Positions 27,705 through 36,391 of a stretch of 43,129 bases of DNA are shown piece after piece. The stretch covers positions 1-43,129 of the forward strand of contig CAIOGZ010000044.1 in assembly GCA_903858015.1 (NCBI GenBank). The letters run 5' to 3'. The notes beneath the pieces are model-generated. The model saw only the letters and a list, made by a program, of their open reading frames with translations. It ran no database searches and was not told the DNA's origin. The first letter of the stretch is position 1, and each line of letters opens with the position of its first letter. The position numbers and the translations under genes were made by a program. Source of the stretch: an uncultured cyanobacterium (lineage in GTDB: Bacteria; Cyanobacteriota; Cyanobacteriia; PCC-6307; Cyanobiaceae).

Positions 27705-28219
27705 CGCAGCACTGCCTCGCAACCGCTGTCCCAGCAGGAGGCATCGACCCGGCCATCAGGGCCAAAGTGCAGTTTCACAAGATCGCGACCCCGGAGCAGA
27801 TTCAAATCCTTGCGGTCTTCACGCACGCTGTTGAGGTAATTGGGATTGACCACGCAAAGCTCTCGACCGTTGAAGCAAATGCTATTGGTGGAGAACAGTG
27901 CCCCTACGGAGCGCAACGGTACCCAGGGCTTGCCAATGCCATCTTGGCGGGCCATCGTCACCGGCGAGTCGGTGATCCGGATCAAGATGGTCTGCGCTCC
28001 GATGCGATGCCGATAGATCGTGGTTGACCCCGCATCGATCGCTTCAACACGGCAGGCTTGGGCAGGGCCGCCAGCGATGCTGCACTGGGTGTCCAGGATG
28101 TAAAGCGTTTGGCCGGCGATTGGTTGCTCGCCTTGGCTGAGGGCTGTGGCCGGCGACAGGCAGGGAAGCAGCAAGCTGGCGGCGCAGGCCAGCAGGTTGC
28201 GGCAAAGCGGTGGGGGCAT
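27701..28219 (-). CDS. Secreted hypothetical protein
   Basis: 172 aa from the ATG of MPPPLCRNLL. The start MPPPLCRNLLACAASLLLP and following CLSPATALSQ form a signal peptide, possibly with a lipobox-like Cys, though the exact cleavage type is unclear. The mature part is a small beta-rich domain with several Cys residues (TQCSIAGG, AQACRV, ICFNGRELCV, SCWDSGCE), consistent with disulfides in an exported protein. Family not recognised. It is the first gene of a two-gene unit with the Gly/Asn-rich protein. Confidence 0.7.
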   Translation of the reverse strand: MPPPLCRNLLACAASLLLPCLSPATALSQGEQPIAGQTLYILDTQCSIAGGPAQACRVEAIDAGSTTIYRHRIGAQTILIRITDSPVTMARQDGIGKPWVPLRSVGALFSTNSICFNGRELCVVNPNYLNSVREDRKDLNLLRGRDLVKLHFGPDGRVDASCWDSGCEAVLR

Positions 28220-28852
28220 GGCGGGGAGGGTGCAATGGGTCAGCAGGGGGGCAGCAGTGGGGCCCGGCCAGAGTGCCAACCTACCCATCATCCCAGGGGA
28301 CGCTTTGTGGCAGGGGCTCCTGATCACAGAAGAGCTGAATCAAGCCTGCGAAACTTCCATTCATGCTGTCAAGTTTTGTTGGCCTCGCGATGGGAGAGTG
28401 CAGCTATGCGGCTCAATCCGCAGGACCCCAGCTCAGACTGGAGCAAGCGGGCCCAGCAACTGGCAGAGCCTTCTTGACTTCTTGAAGGGGTGTAGTTCGT
28501 TTGCCCATTAGGTCATGGCGATACCAACTAGGCTTGGTCCGCAGCCTTTTTCTAGGGGGATGGGATCAGCTCGAAACAATGGTTAAGCCGCCCTTGGCAT
28601 CTCCAGGCGCAAGCCAGCACGACCAACACTTTTTCTCGTTGTGCGATCGCGAAGTTATGGGATTATTCGGGCTGCGCTGAAATTATTCGCGGTGCCCTGG
28701 GATCGTTGCCAGATTGTTCGGAGACCATCGGAATGGGGATGTATTGATGCTGCGCTTTTGATTCTGTTTCGAATTTATCGTGAACCATGGGCGCAATCTG
28801 GTTTACCATGCCTCATTACCGCAGCTTCTCTCGATAGCCTAGGCAAAGATCA
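28220..28852. other. Long gene-poor stretch, AT-richer than surroundings
   Basis: About 630 nt without a supported gene. A 75-codon frame at 28641-28868 on the plus strand has no recognisable pattern or ribosome binding site and is left out. A GCGATCGC (HIP1 core) octamer lies near 28644. The left part holds the promoter of the secreted pair. The region may carry remnants of a lost gene, but nothing can be named. Confidence 0.5.
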
Positions 28853-28889
28853 AATTAAAAGCCGCTAGCGAATTGAGTTAGCTAGCAGC
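28853..28889 (-). terminator. Rho-independent terminator of the winged-helix gene
   Basis: On the minus strand GCTGCTAGC (28889-28881) pairs with GCTAGCGGC (28869-28861), 9 bp with one wobble, loop 11 nt, followed by TTTTAATTT. It sits 40 nt past the stop of the regulator. Confidence 0.65.
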
Positions 28890-28929
28890 AAGTTTTTCGA
28901 TTGGCTCTATCTTAGACCGCTTGGAGATT

Positions 28930-30285
28930 CTATTGGATCGTAGCCAGATCGAAATAGGGTGCCATTGCTGTGCGAAATGCCCCAACGGCTGCGCTCTGGT
29001 CGTAGCGCTGTAGCCCAGGCCAATGAAGCACGAACGGGGCAAGCCCACAGCGGGATCTCACCGCCTGCTCCAGGAGCCGCGATCCCACGCTCTCGTCGTC
29101 CAGGTGGACGGCCACCAGGCCCCAGATGCTGGTCATGTTGAGATCCTGGTCTCGAGTTCTGAGCGCCGACTTGAGCAGACTCTGAGCCCGCTCCCGCTCA
29201 CCGCAGAGAGCAAACACTTGGGCGTGCATGGCGTTGAGGCTGCCCTGCTTGGCTTCGTGCATGGGGCATTGGCTTAGTTCCTGCAGGGATTCATGGCTTC
29301 GGTTGAGCTGGGCCAGGATCAGGGAGAGGAGCAAGCGGGGGGCCCGCATCGAGGCGTCGAAACGGAGCTGGCTGCGCAGCATGGCTATGGCGCCCTCGAT
29401 CTGACCGAGCTGCAGCTTGGCCTGGCCAGCCAGCAACCAACCCGAGGGCGTATCAGGCGTGAGCTGGGGTTCCATTAGCGCCATGGCCTCGGTGGCCCTG
29501 CCGGTGGCCAGCAAGTGGCGCACCCAGGAATGGAGCGGAGCACCTGGGGTGAGCTGATCCGGCAGCCAGCTGGCGAAGCGCTCTTCGACAAGCTGGGCTT
29601 GCCAGTTGAGCAGGGTGAGCACCTCAACCCGCAGTGCCAACACCTGGTCAGGAACACTGCCGCTGGCTTCGGCCTGACTCAGCAGCCGCTCCACTTCGGT
29701 TTCGATCGCGGCGGCCGAGAGCTGACCCCATTGGTAACGGGCGAGCTGGGTGGCTGCCAATTGCACCAGGGCCGGACCAAAATTAGGGGTAGTTTTCAGG
29801 CATTCCCTGAAATGCTGCTCCGCGCGGGGTAGTTGGAGCGGATCGCGATGGCGAACCTGAACCAGCCCTTCGACGAAATGGACCAAGGCCTGGCTCGAGG
29901 GGAAATCGGCCCCTGCCCTGATGGGTCCGGCAGGCTCGGCCCCTGGTCGCTGGCTGACCGCTATTTCAAAACGGTAGCCACTGCCGTAGATGGTGCGGAT
30001 CACATTGGGGCCCAGCGGGCCTCGACCAAGGATGCGGCGCAGACCGTGGACGGCCCGAGCCAGGCTGACATCACTCACCTGGGTATGTCCCCAGACCTCC
30101 TGGAGCAGGGTTTCCTTCTCAAGCACCCTGCCGGCATGGCGGACCAGGGACACCAGCAAGCGTCGCTGCAGGGGAGAGAGGGCTACCGCAGAGGGACCGA
30201 GGGCCAGATGGCCATCGCCATCGAGGCTATAGGGCCCGAAGGACCAGACCGTGGCTTGGGACTGCTGGGAGAGGGAGGCGGTCAT
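28930..30285 (-). CDS. Winged-helix transcriptional regulator with TPR-like C-terminus
   Basis: 451 aa. Residues ~12-108 are an OmpR/ToxR-type winged helix (Trans_reg_C): SPLQRRLLVSLVRHAGRVLEKETLLQEVWG, VSLARAVHGLRRILGR and IRTIYGSGYRF. There is no receiver domain and no transmembrane helix, unlike OmpR or CadC. The remaining ~330 residues are helical with TPR-like periodicity (AEQHFRECLKTTPNFGPALVQLA, WLLAGQAKLQLGQIEGAIAML), as in HilA-type and other TPR-fused regulators. It is probably a soluble DNA-binding protein whose TPR part binds a partner. The target and signal are unknown; it stands alone with its own terminator. Confidence 0.87.
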   Translation of the reverse strand: MTASLSQQSQATVWSFGPYSLDGDGHLALGPSAVALSPLQRRLLVSLVRHAGRVLEKETLLQEVWGHTQVSDVSLARAVHGLRRILGRGPLGPNVIRTIYGSGYRFEIAVSQRPGAEPAGPIRAGADFPSSQALVHFVEGLVQVRHRDPLQLPRAEQHFRECLKTTPNFGPALVQLAATQLARYQWGQLSAAAIETEVERLLSQAEASGSVPDQVLALRVEVLTLLNWQAQLVEERFASWLPDQLTPGAPLHSWVRHLLATGRATEAMALMEPQLTPDTPSGWLLAGQAKLQLGQIEGAIAMLRSQLRFDASMRAPRLLLSLILAQLNRSHESLQELSQCPMHEAKQGSLNAMHAQVFALCGERERAQSLLKSALRTRDQDLNMTSIWGLVAVHLDDESVGSRLLEQAVRSRCGLAPFVLHWPGLQRYDQSAAVGAFRTAMAPYFDLATIQ

Positions 30286-30627
30286 GGCTTGAGTCGAGCA
30301 GCTGGTGGTGGCAGGGAGGCCTAAAACTGTTGGTGGCCAGGGTTGGGCGGCGGGTTGAGCTCAAACGGGGGACCGGAAACAAGGCCAGAGCTTTGTCCCT
30401 GCCCTGATTCTTACTTCAAAAGCCCGGACCCCACCCCCAGAAAACGCAGTGATTTGAAGCACTAAGCGGCGTCTTGGTTCGCCTGCGTTGGTGGCTCCCG
30501 TAGCCCCGCTTCGTTGTTGACCGGACTGCTGCAGCAGGTTGGAGTCTGGGCGAAGCCCTTGGGTGGAGGGCCGCCGCCGCGCTCGGCTGGCTCGACCCCG
30601 CGCCCAGGGGCTGCGCAGTCTGGATGC
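30286..30627. other. Intergenic stretch upstream of the winged-helix gene
   Basis: About 340 nt with no supported gene. It includes a perfect 12-bp palindrome CTGCTGCAGCAG (30526-30537) and the regulator's upstream region. A stretch rich in GCCGCCGCGCTCGG follows. No terminator is clear for the DUF202 gene ending at 30628. Confidence 0.4.
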
Positions 30628-31011
30628 TCAGGATACGAAGAACCCCACAATCAACAGAATCAAAGTTGCCACGCCGATCAGGGTGAGCAGCACTGCCGTG
30701 GCCAGGGCAATCGAAGGCTCCTCGTGGTAGTGGTAGTCGTGCATCCGCAGCCGGCGCAGGACCCGCCTGTGTTGGCGGGTGGCGGCCAGCATCGCCAGGA
30801 TCCCCGTGAGCACAAAGGCCATGGCCACCAGCCGCACCGAGATCTGGGCATGGGCCGCCATACCAAGGGCGTTGCTGCGGATGGCCGCAATGATTTTATC
30901 GAGGCCGAAGCCGAAGCTGATCAGCGCCAGGCAGGTGCGGATCCAGGCCATCAGCGTGCGCTCGGCCGCTGCCCGATTGCGTTCCTTGGCCAGTTCGTCA
31001 GTGATGCCCAT
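30628..31011 (-). CDS. DUF202 (YidH family) membrane protein
   Basis: 127 aa from the ATG of MGITDELAKERNRAAAERTLMAWIRTCLALISFGF, the exact signature of DUF202. Three hydrophobic segments follow (TCLALISFGFGL, VRLVAMAFVLTGILAML and ATAVLLTLIGVATLILLIVG). It is a small inner-membrane protein of unknown function. An in-frame extension of eight codons upstream is less likely because the conserved sequence starts at MGITDE. Confidence 0.93.
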   Translation of the reverse strand: MGITDELAKERNRAAAERTLMAWIRTCLALISFGFGLDKIIAAIRSNALGMAAHAQISVRLVAMAFVLTGILAMLAATRQHRRVLRRLRMHDYHYHEEPSIALATAVLLTLIGVATLILLIVGFFVS

Positions 31012-31123
31012 GGGCGCGAATGCTTCAAGCTGCAATCCTCGGCCCAGCTTGGCTGAGATTGCGCAGTTTCACCCAAGCAGGCCTTGGAATCAAGGCTAAC
31101 TTGAAACTGATCAGCCCGCTGCC

Positions 31124-31498
31124 ATGGCCGTACTCAACCGCTGTGCGATTGCCGTGGCGCCGAAGCCACCGATGCGGGAATGGAGTCGGCGGTTCTGGGG
31201 CAGGGAGGATAGGGAGGGCTATTCGGATGAACAAAGCCTTTATCTGATCCCCACCTACGACGACGAGACCTCAGCCCTGGAGCTGCTGGGCAGCCACTAC
31301 GAAGCGATCTTCGCGGCCGAGCTCGATCTCTGGTGCGTGGACGACAAGCTTTGGCCTTCACCCCGTAGTTTTGACCTTTTTCAGCGGTGGTTTTCGCTGC
31401 GCTTCTTTCCCCTGGTCGATGACTTGGGCCTGACGCCCCTGATCAGCTACGCGGTGCCGGGCAGTTTTCGCGATTCCGTGCAGGAAGCTTTGAGTTGA
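31124..31498 (+). CDS. Hypothetical protein
   Basis: 124 aa, or 108 from the ATG of MREWSRRFW. Not recognised. The core is WSRRFWGREDREGYSDEQSLYLIPTYDDETSALELL and LWPSPRSFDLFQRWFSLRFFPLVDDLG: a soluble, acidic protein rich in aromatic residues. Composition agrees with its neighbours and the frame is clean, and it is followed 54 nt later by the transglutaminase-like gene on the same strand, so a shared transcript is plausible. Confidence 0.65.
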   Translation: MAVLNRCAIAVAPKPPMREWSRRFWGREDREGYSDEQSLYLIPTYDDETSALELLGSHYEAIFAAELDLWCVDDKLWPSPRSFDLFQRWFSLRFFPLVDDLGLTPLISYAVPGSFRDSVQEALS

Positions 31499-31552
31499 CC
31501 CCCCATTTCGAGGCTGCAGGCAGCATCCTGGGGAGCTGGCCTGGCCTAAACC

Positions 31553-32407
31553 ATGCATTTTCGGATCCGGCACAGTCTGACCTACCGCTACGACCAACCG
31601 GTTTTCCTGGAGCCCCTTACGGTGCGGCTCATCCCCCGCCAGGACCCCAGCCAACGACTGCTTCATCACCGCCTGGCGGTGGAGGCCGAGGCGAGTGGCC
31701 GCAGCGAGGGTCTGGATGCCGATGGCAACGCCAGCGTGGTCCTCTGGTTTGACGAGCTTCGGGAGCGCCTCGATCTGAGCGTGGAGATGGAGGTCGAGAC
31801 CCTGCGGGTCAACCCCTTTGATTGGATCATGACCGATTCGGCTGCCGCCGTTCTGCCGGTCTCCTACCCCCCCGCCATGGCCCGCTCCCTGGGTCCATTT
31901 CTTGCCCAGGAAGCGATTGATCCAACCGTGGTGGAATGGGCGGCGTCCCAAGCGGCAGCGGTGAACCAGGCCACCCCGGCCTTCCTGATGGCCCTGGCCG
32001 ATACGATTCACCACGGTTTTCACCATGTGGGGCGGCCCGAGGGGGATCCGATCGATCCCGCCGAAACCCTCGCCCGCCGCAGCGGCGCCTGTCGCGATAC
32101 GGCCATGCTTTACGTGGCGGCCTGCCGCAGCCTTGGGCTGGCGGCCCGCTTTGTCAGTGGCTACTCGATGCACCATCCCCCCGAGGTCAGCGAGCACGAA
32201 CTGCACGCCTGGGCAGAGGTCTACCTGCCTGGTGCCGGCTGGAGAGCCTACGATCCCAGCCTCGGGCTGGCCGTGGCTGATGGCCATGTGGTGCTGGCCG
32301 TTGCTCCTGACCATCGCCTGGCGGCAGCGGTCAGCGGCAGCTTCCGTGGCACGGGGGTGGGCTCCACGATGGCTTATCGGGTTGAGCTGCAAGCCGGTCT
32401 TCGCTGA
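31553..32407 (+). CDS. Transglutaminase-like cysteine protease family protein
   Basis: 284 aa. The catalytic triad is visible: Cys in RSGACRDTAMLYVAACRSLG, His in ELHAWAEVYLPGAGW, Asp in RAYDPS. The N-terminal domain (FRIRHSLTYRYDQPVFLEPLTVRLIPR) is the strand-rich segment normal in bacterial transglutaminase-like proteins. It acts on peptide amide bonds, as protease or cross-linker; the substrate is unknown. No signal peptide. Its last 34 nt overlap the end of the convergent sigma factor gene. Confidence 0.92.
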   Translation: MHFRIRHSLTYRYDQPVFLEPLTVRLIPRQDPSQRLLHHRLAVEAEASGRSEGLDADGNASVVLWFDELRERLDLSVEMEVETLRVNPFDWIMTDSAAAVLPVSYPPAMARSLGPFLAQEAIDPTVVEWAASQAAAVNQATPAFLMALADTIHHGFHHVGRPEGDPIDPAETLARRSGACRDTAMLYVAACRSLGLAARFVSGYSMHHPPEVSEHELHAWAEVYLPGAGWRAYDPSLGLAVADGHVVLAVAPDHRLAAAVSGSFRGTGVGSTMAYRVELQAGLR

Positions 32408-33240
32408 GGTTCGAGCATCGGCAGCACCCGGCGCCGCAGCTTGTGAAAAGCCTGGCGTTCCAGCCGCTGCACCTTCTCCTTGGTGAGCCCCAGGCAATCG
32501 GCCGTTTTGGCGAGGGAGAGGGGATCCTCGGCCCGGAAGCGTAGGTGCAGCACCTCTTGTTCAATCGGCTCGAGTTGGCCTACCTCCCCATGGAGCCAGC
32601 CGTAATCCTCCTCGTAGGGAAGGGCCGAGGCGGTTGGAATTAGATCTCCCAGGCACACCTCCCCCTCCTCACCTCCCACCGGCTGATCGAGGGACACCGC
32701 ATGGGCTTCATGGGTGACCCGGAGCACGAAGGCCAACCGCTTCTCCGTTTCCCCCAACCGGGCCGCCAGATCAGCAAGCCGCAGCCCCCGGGCTTCGGAT
32801 GACTGTAGAAAGCGGGCCTTCATCGCCAAGCCAGTGACCTGAGAAGGTAGGCGGATGGCGCCGGACTGCTCATGCAGATGGCGATTCACCGCCTGGCGGA
32901 TCCACCAATAAGCATAGGTTGAAAACCGGTAGCCGCGGGTGGGAGAATAGCGTTCCACCGCCCGAATCAGCCCAAGGGTACCGGCCTGCACCACATCCAG
33001 GGGATCAAGCTGCAGGTGGCGGATGCGGGTTTGGTAATGACGAGTAACCGAAACGACAAGGCGCAGATTGGCTGTCACCATGCGGTCCATGGCGCGGCGA
33101 CCGCGGCGGGCCAGTCCAGGACTTGGCTTTGGGGTGGAGAGCCAGTGTTGTACTACTGTACCAAGGTGAAGTTCCTCGGCCGGAGTGAGCAAAGGAAGCC
33201 TACCAATACTGTGCAGGTAGTCGCCGAAGGCGTCAGACAT
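32374..33240 (-). CDS. RNA polymerase sigma factor, sigma-70 family
   Basis: 288 aa. Region 1.2 (DAFGDYLHSIGRLPLLTPAEELHLG), region 2 (NLRLVVSVTRHYQTR, LDVVQAGTLGLIRAVERYSPTRGYRFSTYAYWWIRQAVNRHL), region 3, and region 4 (LEPIEQEVLHLRFRAEDPLSLAKTADCLGLTKEKVQRLERQAFHKLRR) are all present. Region 1.1 is absent. This fits the non-essential RpoD-like (group 2) sigma factors that cyanobacteria use for stress and nutrient responses. About 210 bp upstream begins the 13-bp tandem repeat. The stop lies inside the convergent transglutaminase gene. Confidence 0.95.
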   Translation of the reverse strand: MSDAFGDYLHSIGRLPLLTPAEELHLGTVVQHWLSTPKPSPGLARRGRRAMDRMVTANLRLVVSVTRHYQTRIRHLQLDPLDVVQAGTLGLIRAVERYSPTRGYRFSTYAYWWIRQAVNRHLHEQSGAIRLPSQVTGLAMKARFLQSSEARGLRLADLAARLGETEKRLAFVLRVTHEAHAVSLDQPVGGEEGEVCLGDLIPTASALPYEEDYGWLHGEVGQLEPIEQEVLHLRFRAEDPLSLAKTADCLGLTKEKVQRLERQAFHKLRRRVLPMLEPQRRPACSSTR

Positions 33241-33449
33241 TCCGGCTCTGTGAATCGATTCTGAGCGATCATCGAATGGACTTGGATGAAATCTTTCCGT
33301 CGGCGCTCTTGTGCCTCATATTCGCTGCACATCCTGCTGCACTGATGATCCATTCCAGGAATGATCCGCGCGGCGATTGGGCCGGTTGGGTTCGGGCCGG
33401 TTTGGATCCATGGCCTAGGCCCGTGGTCCACGGCTGGCGAAGTTAAAAT

Positions 33450-33578
33450 GATTGGCTGATTTGATTGGCTGATTTGATTGGCTGATTTGATTGGCTGATT
33501 TGATTGGCTGATTTGATTGGCTGATTTGATTGGCTGATTTGATTGGCTGATTTGATTGGCTGATTTGATTGGCTGATT
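33450..33578. repeat. 13-bp tandem repeat, about 9.9 copies
   Basis: Nine exact copies of GATTGGCTGATTT run head to tail from 33450, with a tenth matching 12 of 13. The tract lies between the sigma factor start (33240) and the end of the Rad50-like gene (33616), in 375 nt of otherwise gene-free DNA. Unit length not a multiple of three, perfect copies and lack of a supported reading frame argue for noncoding, slippage-prone DNA. Palindromes GGCCTAGGCC (33412) and CCGTGGTCCACGG (33421) lie on the sigma-factor side. Confidence 0.95.
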
Positions 33579-33615
33579 GGATCGTTCCGGAAAGCCTGCC
33601 TCCTGCCAATGATCC

Positions 33616-36387
33616 TCATGGATTGAGGGGATGGCGGGCCTGGCCAGGGGCATCGAGGCGAATTTGATGGCCGTTGAGACTGGCGTAGTCGGCAGGGGAA
33701 CAGGTGAGCAGGATCACCTGCAGGCCCCGGGCCACCGCCGTGCTGAGCATCGCTTGCAACCCTGTCACCCGCTCGGGGTCGGAGTTGGTGAAGGCGTCAT
33801 CGAACACCAGCGGTAGGCAACCTCCATGGGCCTGCTTGAGTACATCGGCCATGGCCAACCGCAGGGCGGCACTGAGTTGTTCCCGCATGCCGCCGCTGAG
33901 GGCCGCAAAGTCGTAGTGGGCATCGCCGCGGCGCAGTTGCAGCCCTGAAAATCCCGTCGCTGGATCAAAGCGGAGCCGGCAGCGGGCAGCATCGGCAAGC
34001 AGGGGAGCCAGATAGGCGTCGACGGCGGCGGCAAGGGGCTCGCTATAGCGGCTCGACAGGTCAGCTTGGGCTTGGGTAAACAGCTGACGCAGTAACAATC
34101 GGGCATCGCAGTGGCGGCGGATCGAGGCAAGTTCGGCTTCTGCGCTCTCCAGCAAGGCCTGGGCCTGCTCCAGCACGGCGTAGGGATCGCCGCTGGCCAT
34201 GGCCTCGCACCGCTCCACGGCAGCACCGCGTCTAGCGGTGAGGGCCAGACATTCCTCCTGGAGACGGCCGATCTCCCGATCTAGTTGCTCGATTGCGCTC
34301 GGGCCGTTGTCCCCCTCCAGGGCCGTGAGTTCGGCCTGGAGGCTGGTCAATCCGGACTCGGCGCTGGCCCGTTCTGCCGCCGAGGCCGCCAGGGCCGCCG
34401 CCAGAGCCTCGGCGTTGCCGTGATCGGCCAGCAATTCGAGCTGGCGCTGCTGCTGGAGTTGGATCTCGGTGTCGAGTTGAGCCTGGCGGCGCAGGGCGCT
34501 CTCCAGGCCGTTACGGGTGATTTCGAGCCGCTGCCGCAGTTGACCGAGCTCCTGTTCGGCCTGGCGAAAGGGGGCGATGCTGAGTTGGTAGGTCTGCTGA
34601 AGTTGGCGGTGGAGGCGATCCAGGCCCTCCTGATCGCAAGGCAGGGGATCACGCCCTTCCTCCTCGCGTTGAACGCTGGCCAGGCTTTCTAGTTCCTGTT
34701 CAAGGGCGGCCCCATCGAGGGCGATGGCCTCGAGCCGCCGTTCCTCCAGGGTCGACTCGAGTTTCGATTCCAGGTTCGCATTGGCTGCGCTGCTGCCGGC
34801 TGCCTGCCCCGCCAGCTGCTGAAGCAGCGCTGCTCGCTGCAGGGCCAGCTGCTCGGCGCTGTCAAGGTCGTTGAGCCCTAGGGCCGCCAAGGCCGCAGCG
34901 AAGGCTGCCGATCGTTCCAACAGCACCCGCTGGCCCTCCGCCAGGGCCTGGCCCCCGCCTGGGCTGATGCGCACTCTGACCCCTTCGCCCACCCGGAGCT
35001 CAGCCACCTGGGTGAGCTGGCAATCTTGGCCGGGCTGCAGGGGCTGGCCATTCACTAGTACGGGCAGATCGCTTCGCAACAGCTCTACGCCCGCCGCCAG
35101 CGAGTCGATCCGAACCCGAGCTTCACCTGCGGCCCGTTCGAGGTCGCGCAGGCGCCTCAGTTCGGCCTCGCCTACGGGGGGCAGTTCAGCCAGCTGGCGC
35201 TCCAGGGCCCTGCGGGCTTCAGCTTGGCGCTGGCGTTGTTGCAGCGTGCTGAGGATCTGGAGTCGTTCTGATTCCAGCCTGGCTCGGTTCAGGAGCCGGG
35301 ACACCAGTTGACCCCGTTGTTCCAGGGCCTGCCGCTGGGCAGCTAGCGCTTCGCGACTGGCCTGGACCCGCTGTTGTTCGGCCTCGATCAGCTCCTGCTG
35401 GCGGCGCCCCTCCAGCACGCTGGCTTGCACCTGCTGCAGCTCCTGCTGGCGTTGGCGGATCGCGCTCGAAAGGTCGAGCAGTTTGGAGCTGCGCTCAAGC
35501 AGGGCTTGGTGCTGCAGGCGCAGGGGCTCGAGTTCACGGCTGCGCAGGGCCAGGTCATGGCGCAGCCGTTCGGTCCGCTGGCCGGCCCGTTGCAAGGCCC
35601 GACGCTGGCTTTCGCGCTCGGGCAGGGTCACCGTCTGCAGCTGATCTAGCGCCGCTTCGAGCTGGGCCAGTTCGTCGCTGGCAGATTCAAAGCAGAGCAG
35701 CCGGTCCCGGGCCTGCTCAAGCTCATTGCCCGCGCTATGGGCGGCCTGCTGGGCCGCCCATAGCGCCGATTGGCGGCGAACTTCCCCTTTTTTAGCGGTG
35801 AATGTTTCGGCCAGGATCTCGTCCAGCCGAGCGGCCACCCTCTGATCATGGCCCGATTGCAGCGCCGCGCCACCGCTGGCCTCCAGCCGCTCGATCAGGG
35901 TGTTGAGCTCGTAGGTGTCGCCATCGAGGGCCAGCGGGTTGTCGCCACCTCTGCCCTGGGTCACCCAGAGGTGGGCCCAGCGGCCTGGTAGGCGGGCCAT
36001 CTGTTTGCCGCCAAGGGTTTCCCCTACTGCTAACAGGGCCGCCAGCCGCTCTTCGGCGGCAGGACCGTGGAGGAGCTCACCAGCCTCCGATCGCAGTGTG
36101 GCACTACCGCTAGCGCCACTGAAGCGTTTAATCAGGGTCCATCGGTCTGCGGCCGTCTCAAAGCCGATCTCCACGGTGGGGTGACCGGCGTGGAGGTGGG
36201 AGCGGAGGGCCTCCACCGGTGCCCCTGCAGCGCTGGCCTTGAGGAAGAGGGTGCGATGCAAGGCTTCCACCAGGGTGCTTTTGCCGCTTTCATTGCCCCC
36301 CCCGATCAAGGTGAGACCCGGGTCGAAGCGCAGGGCTAACTCGGCGTGCAGGCGCACGTTCTGAACGCGGCAATGCAACAAGCGCAT
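33616..36387 (-). CDS. Rad50/SbcC-like ATPase without zinc hook
   Basis: 923 aa. An SMC/Rad50-type split ATPase. Walker A GGGNESGKSTLVEAL (about 33-47) is near the N-terminus, Walker B CLPLVFDDAF and signature ALSGGMREQLSAALRLAMAD are near the C-terminus, and a long coiled-coil region lies between, rich in Leu/Gln/Arg/Glu. I find no CxxC anywhere, so the Rad50/SbcC zinc hook is missing, as in Bacillus YhaN-type proteins. It follows the nuclease gene with a 4-nt gap. Likely role: ATP-driven DNA end processing with that nuclease. Confidence 0.88.
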   Translation of the reverse strand: MRLLHCRVQNVRLHAELALRFDPGLTLIGGGNESGKSTLVEALHRTLFLKASAAGAPVEALRSHLHAGHPTVEIGFETAADRWTLIKRFSGASGSATLRSEAGELLHGPAAEERLAALLAVGETLGGKQMARLPGRWAHLWVTQGRGGDNPLALDGDTYELNTLIERLEASGGAALQSGHDQRVAARLDEILAETFTAKKGEVRRQSALWAAQQAAHSAGNELEQARDRLLCFESASDELAQLEAALDQLQTVTLPERESQRRALQRAGQRTERLRHDLALRSRELEPLRLQHQALLERSSKLLDLSSAIRQRQQELQQVQASVLEGRRQQELIEAEQQRVQASREALAAQRQALEQRGQLVSRLLNRARLESERLQILSTLQQRQRQAEARRALERQLAELPPVGEAELRRLRDLERAAGEARVRIDSLAAGVELLRSDLPVLVNGQPLQPGQDCQLTQVAELRVGEGVRVRISPGGGQALAEGQRVLLERSAAFAAALAALGLNDLDSAEQLALQRAALLQQLAGQAAGSSAANANLESKLESTLEERRLEAIALDGAALEQELESLASVQREEEGRDPLPCDQEGLDRLHRQLQQTYQLSIAPFRQAEQELGQLRQRLEITRNGLESALRRQAQLDTEIQLQQQRQLELLADHGNAEALAAALAASAAERASAESGLTSLQAELTALEGDNGPSAIEQLDREIGRLQEECLALTARRGAAVERCEAMASGDPYAVLEQAQALLESAEAELASIRRHCDARLLLRQLFTQAQADLSSRYSEPLAAAVDAYLAPLLADAARCRLRFDPATGFSGLQLRRGDAHYDFAALSGGMREQLSAALRLAMADVLKQAHGGCLPLVFDDAFTNSDPERVTGLQAMLSTAVARGLQVILLTCSPADYASLNGHQIRLDAPGQARHPLNP

Positions 36388-36391
36388 GGCT

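Noticed and set aside
28641-28868. 75-codon plus-strand ORF in the gene-poor stretch
   Set aside because: No recognisable pattern, no ribosome binding site, and it runs into the minus-strand terminator.
31358-32497. 379-codon minus-strand ORF opposite the transglutaminase gene
   Set aside because: Shadow of the transglutaminase gene, whose catalytic triad is clear on the plus strand.
33415-33653. ORFs reading the 13-bp repeat as QPIKSANQISQSN peptides
   Set aside because: Both frames stay open only because the repeat lacks stops; no start signal or conserved flanks.
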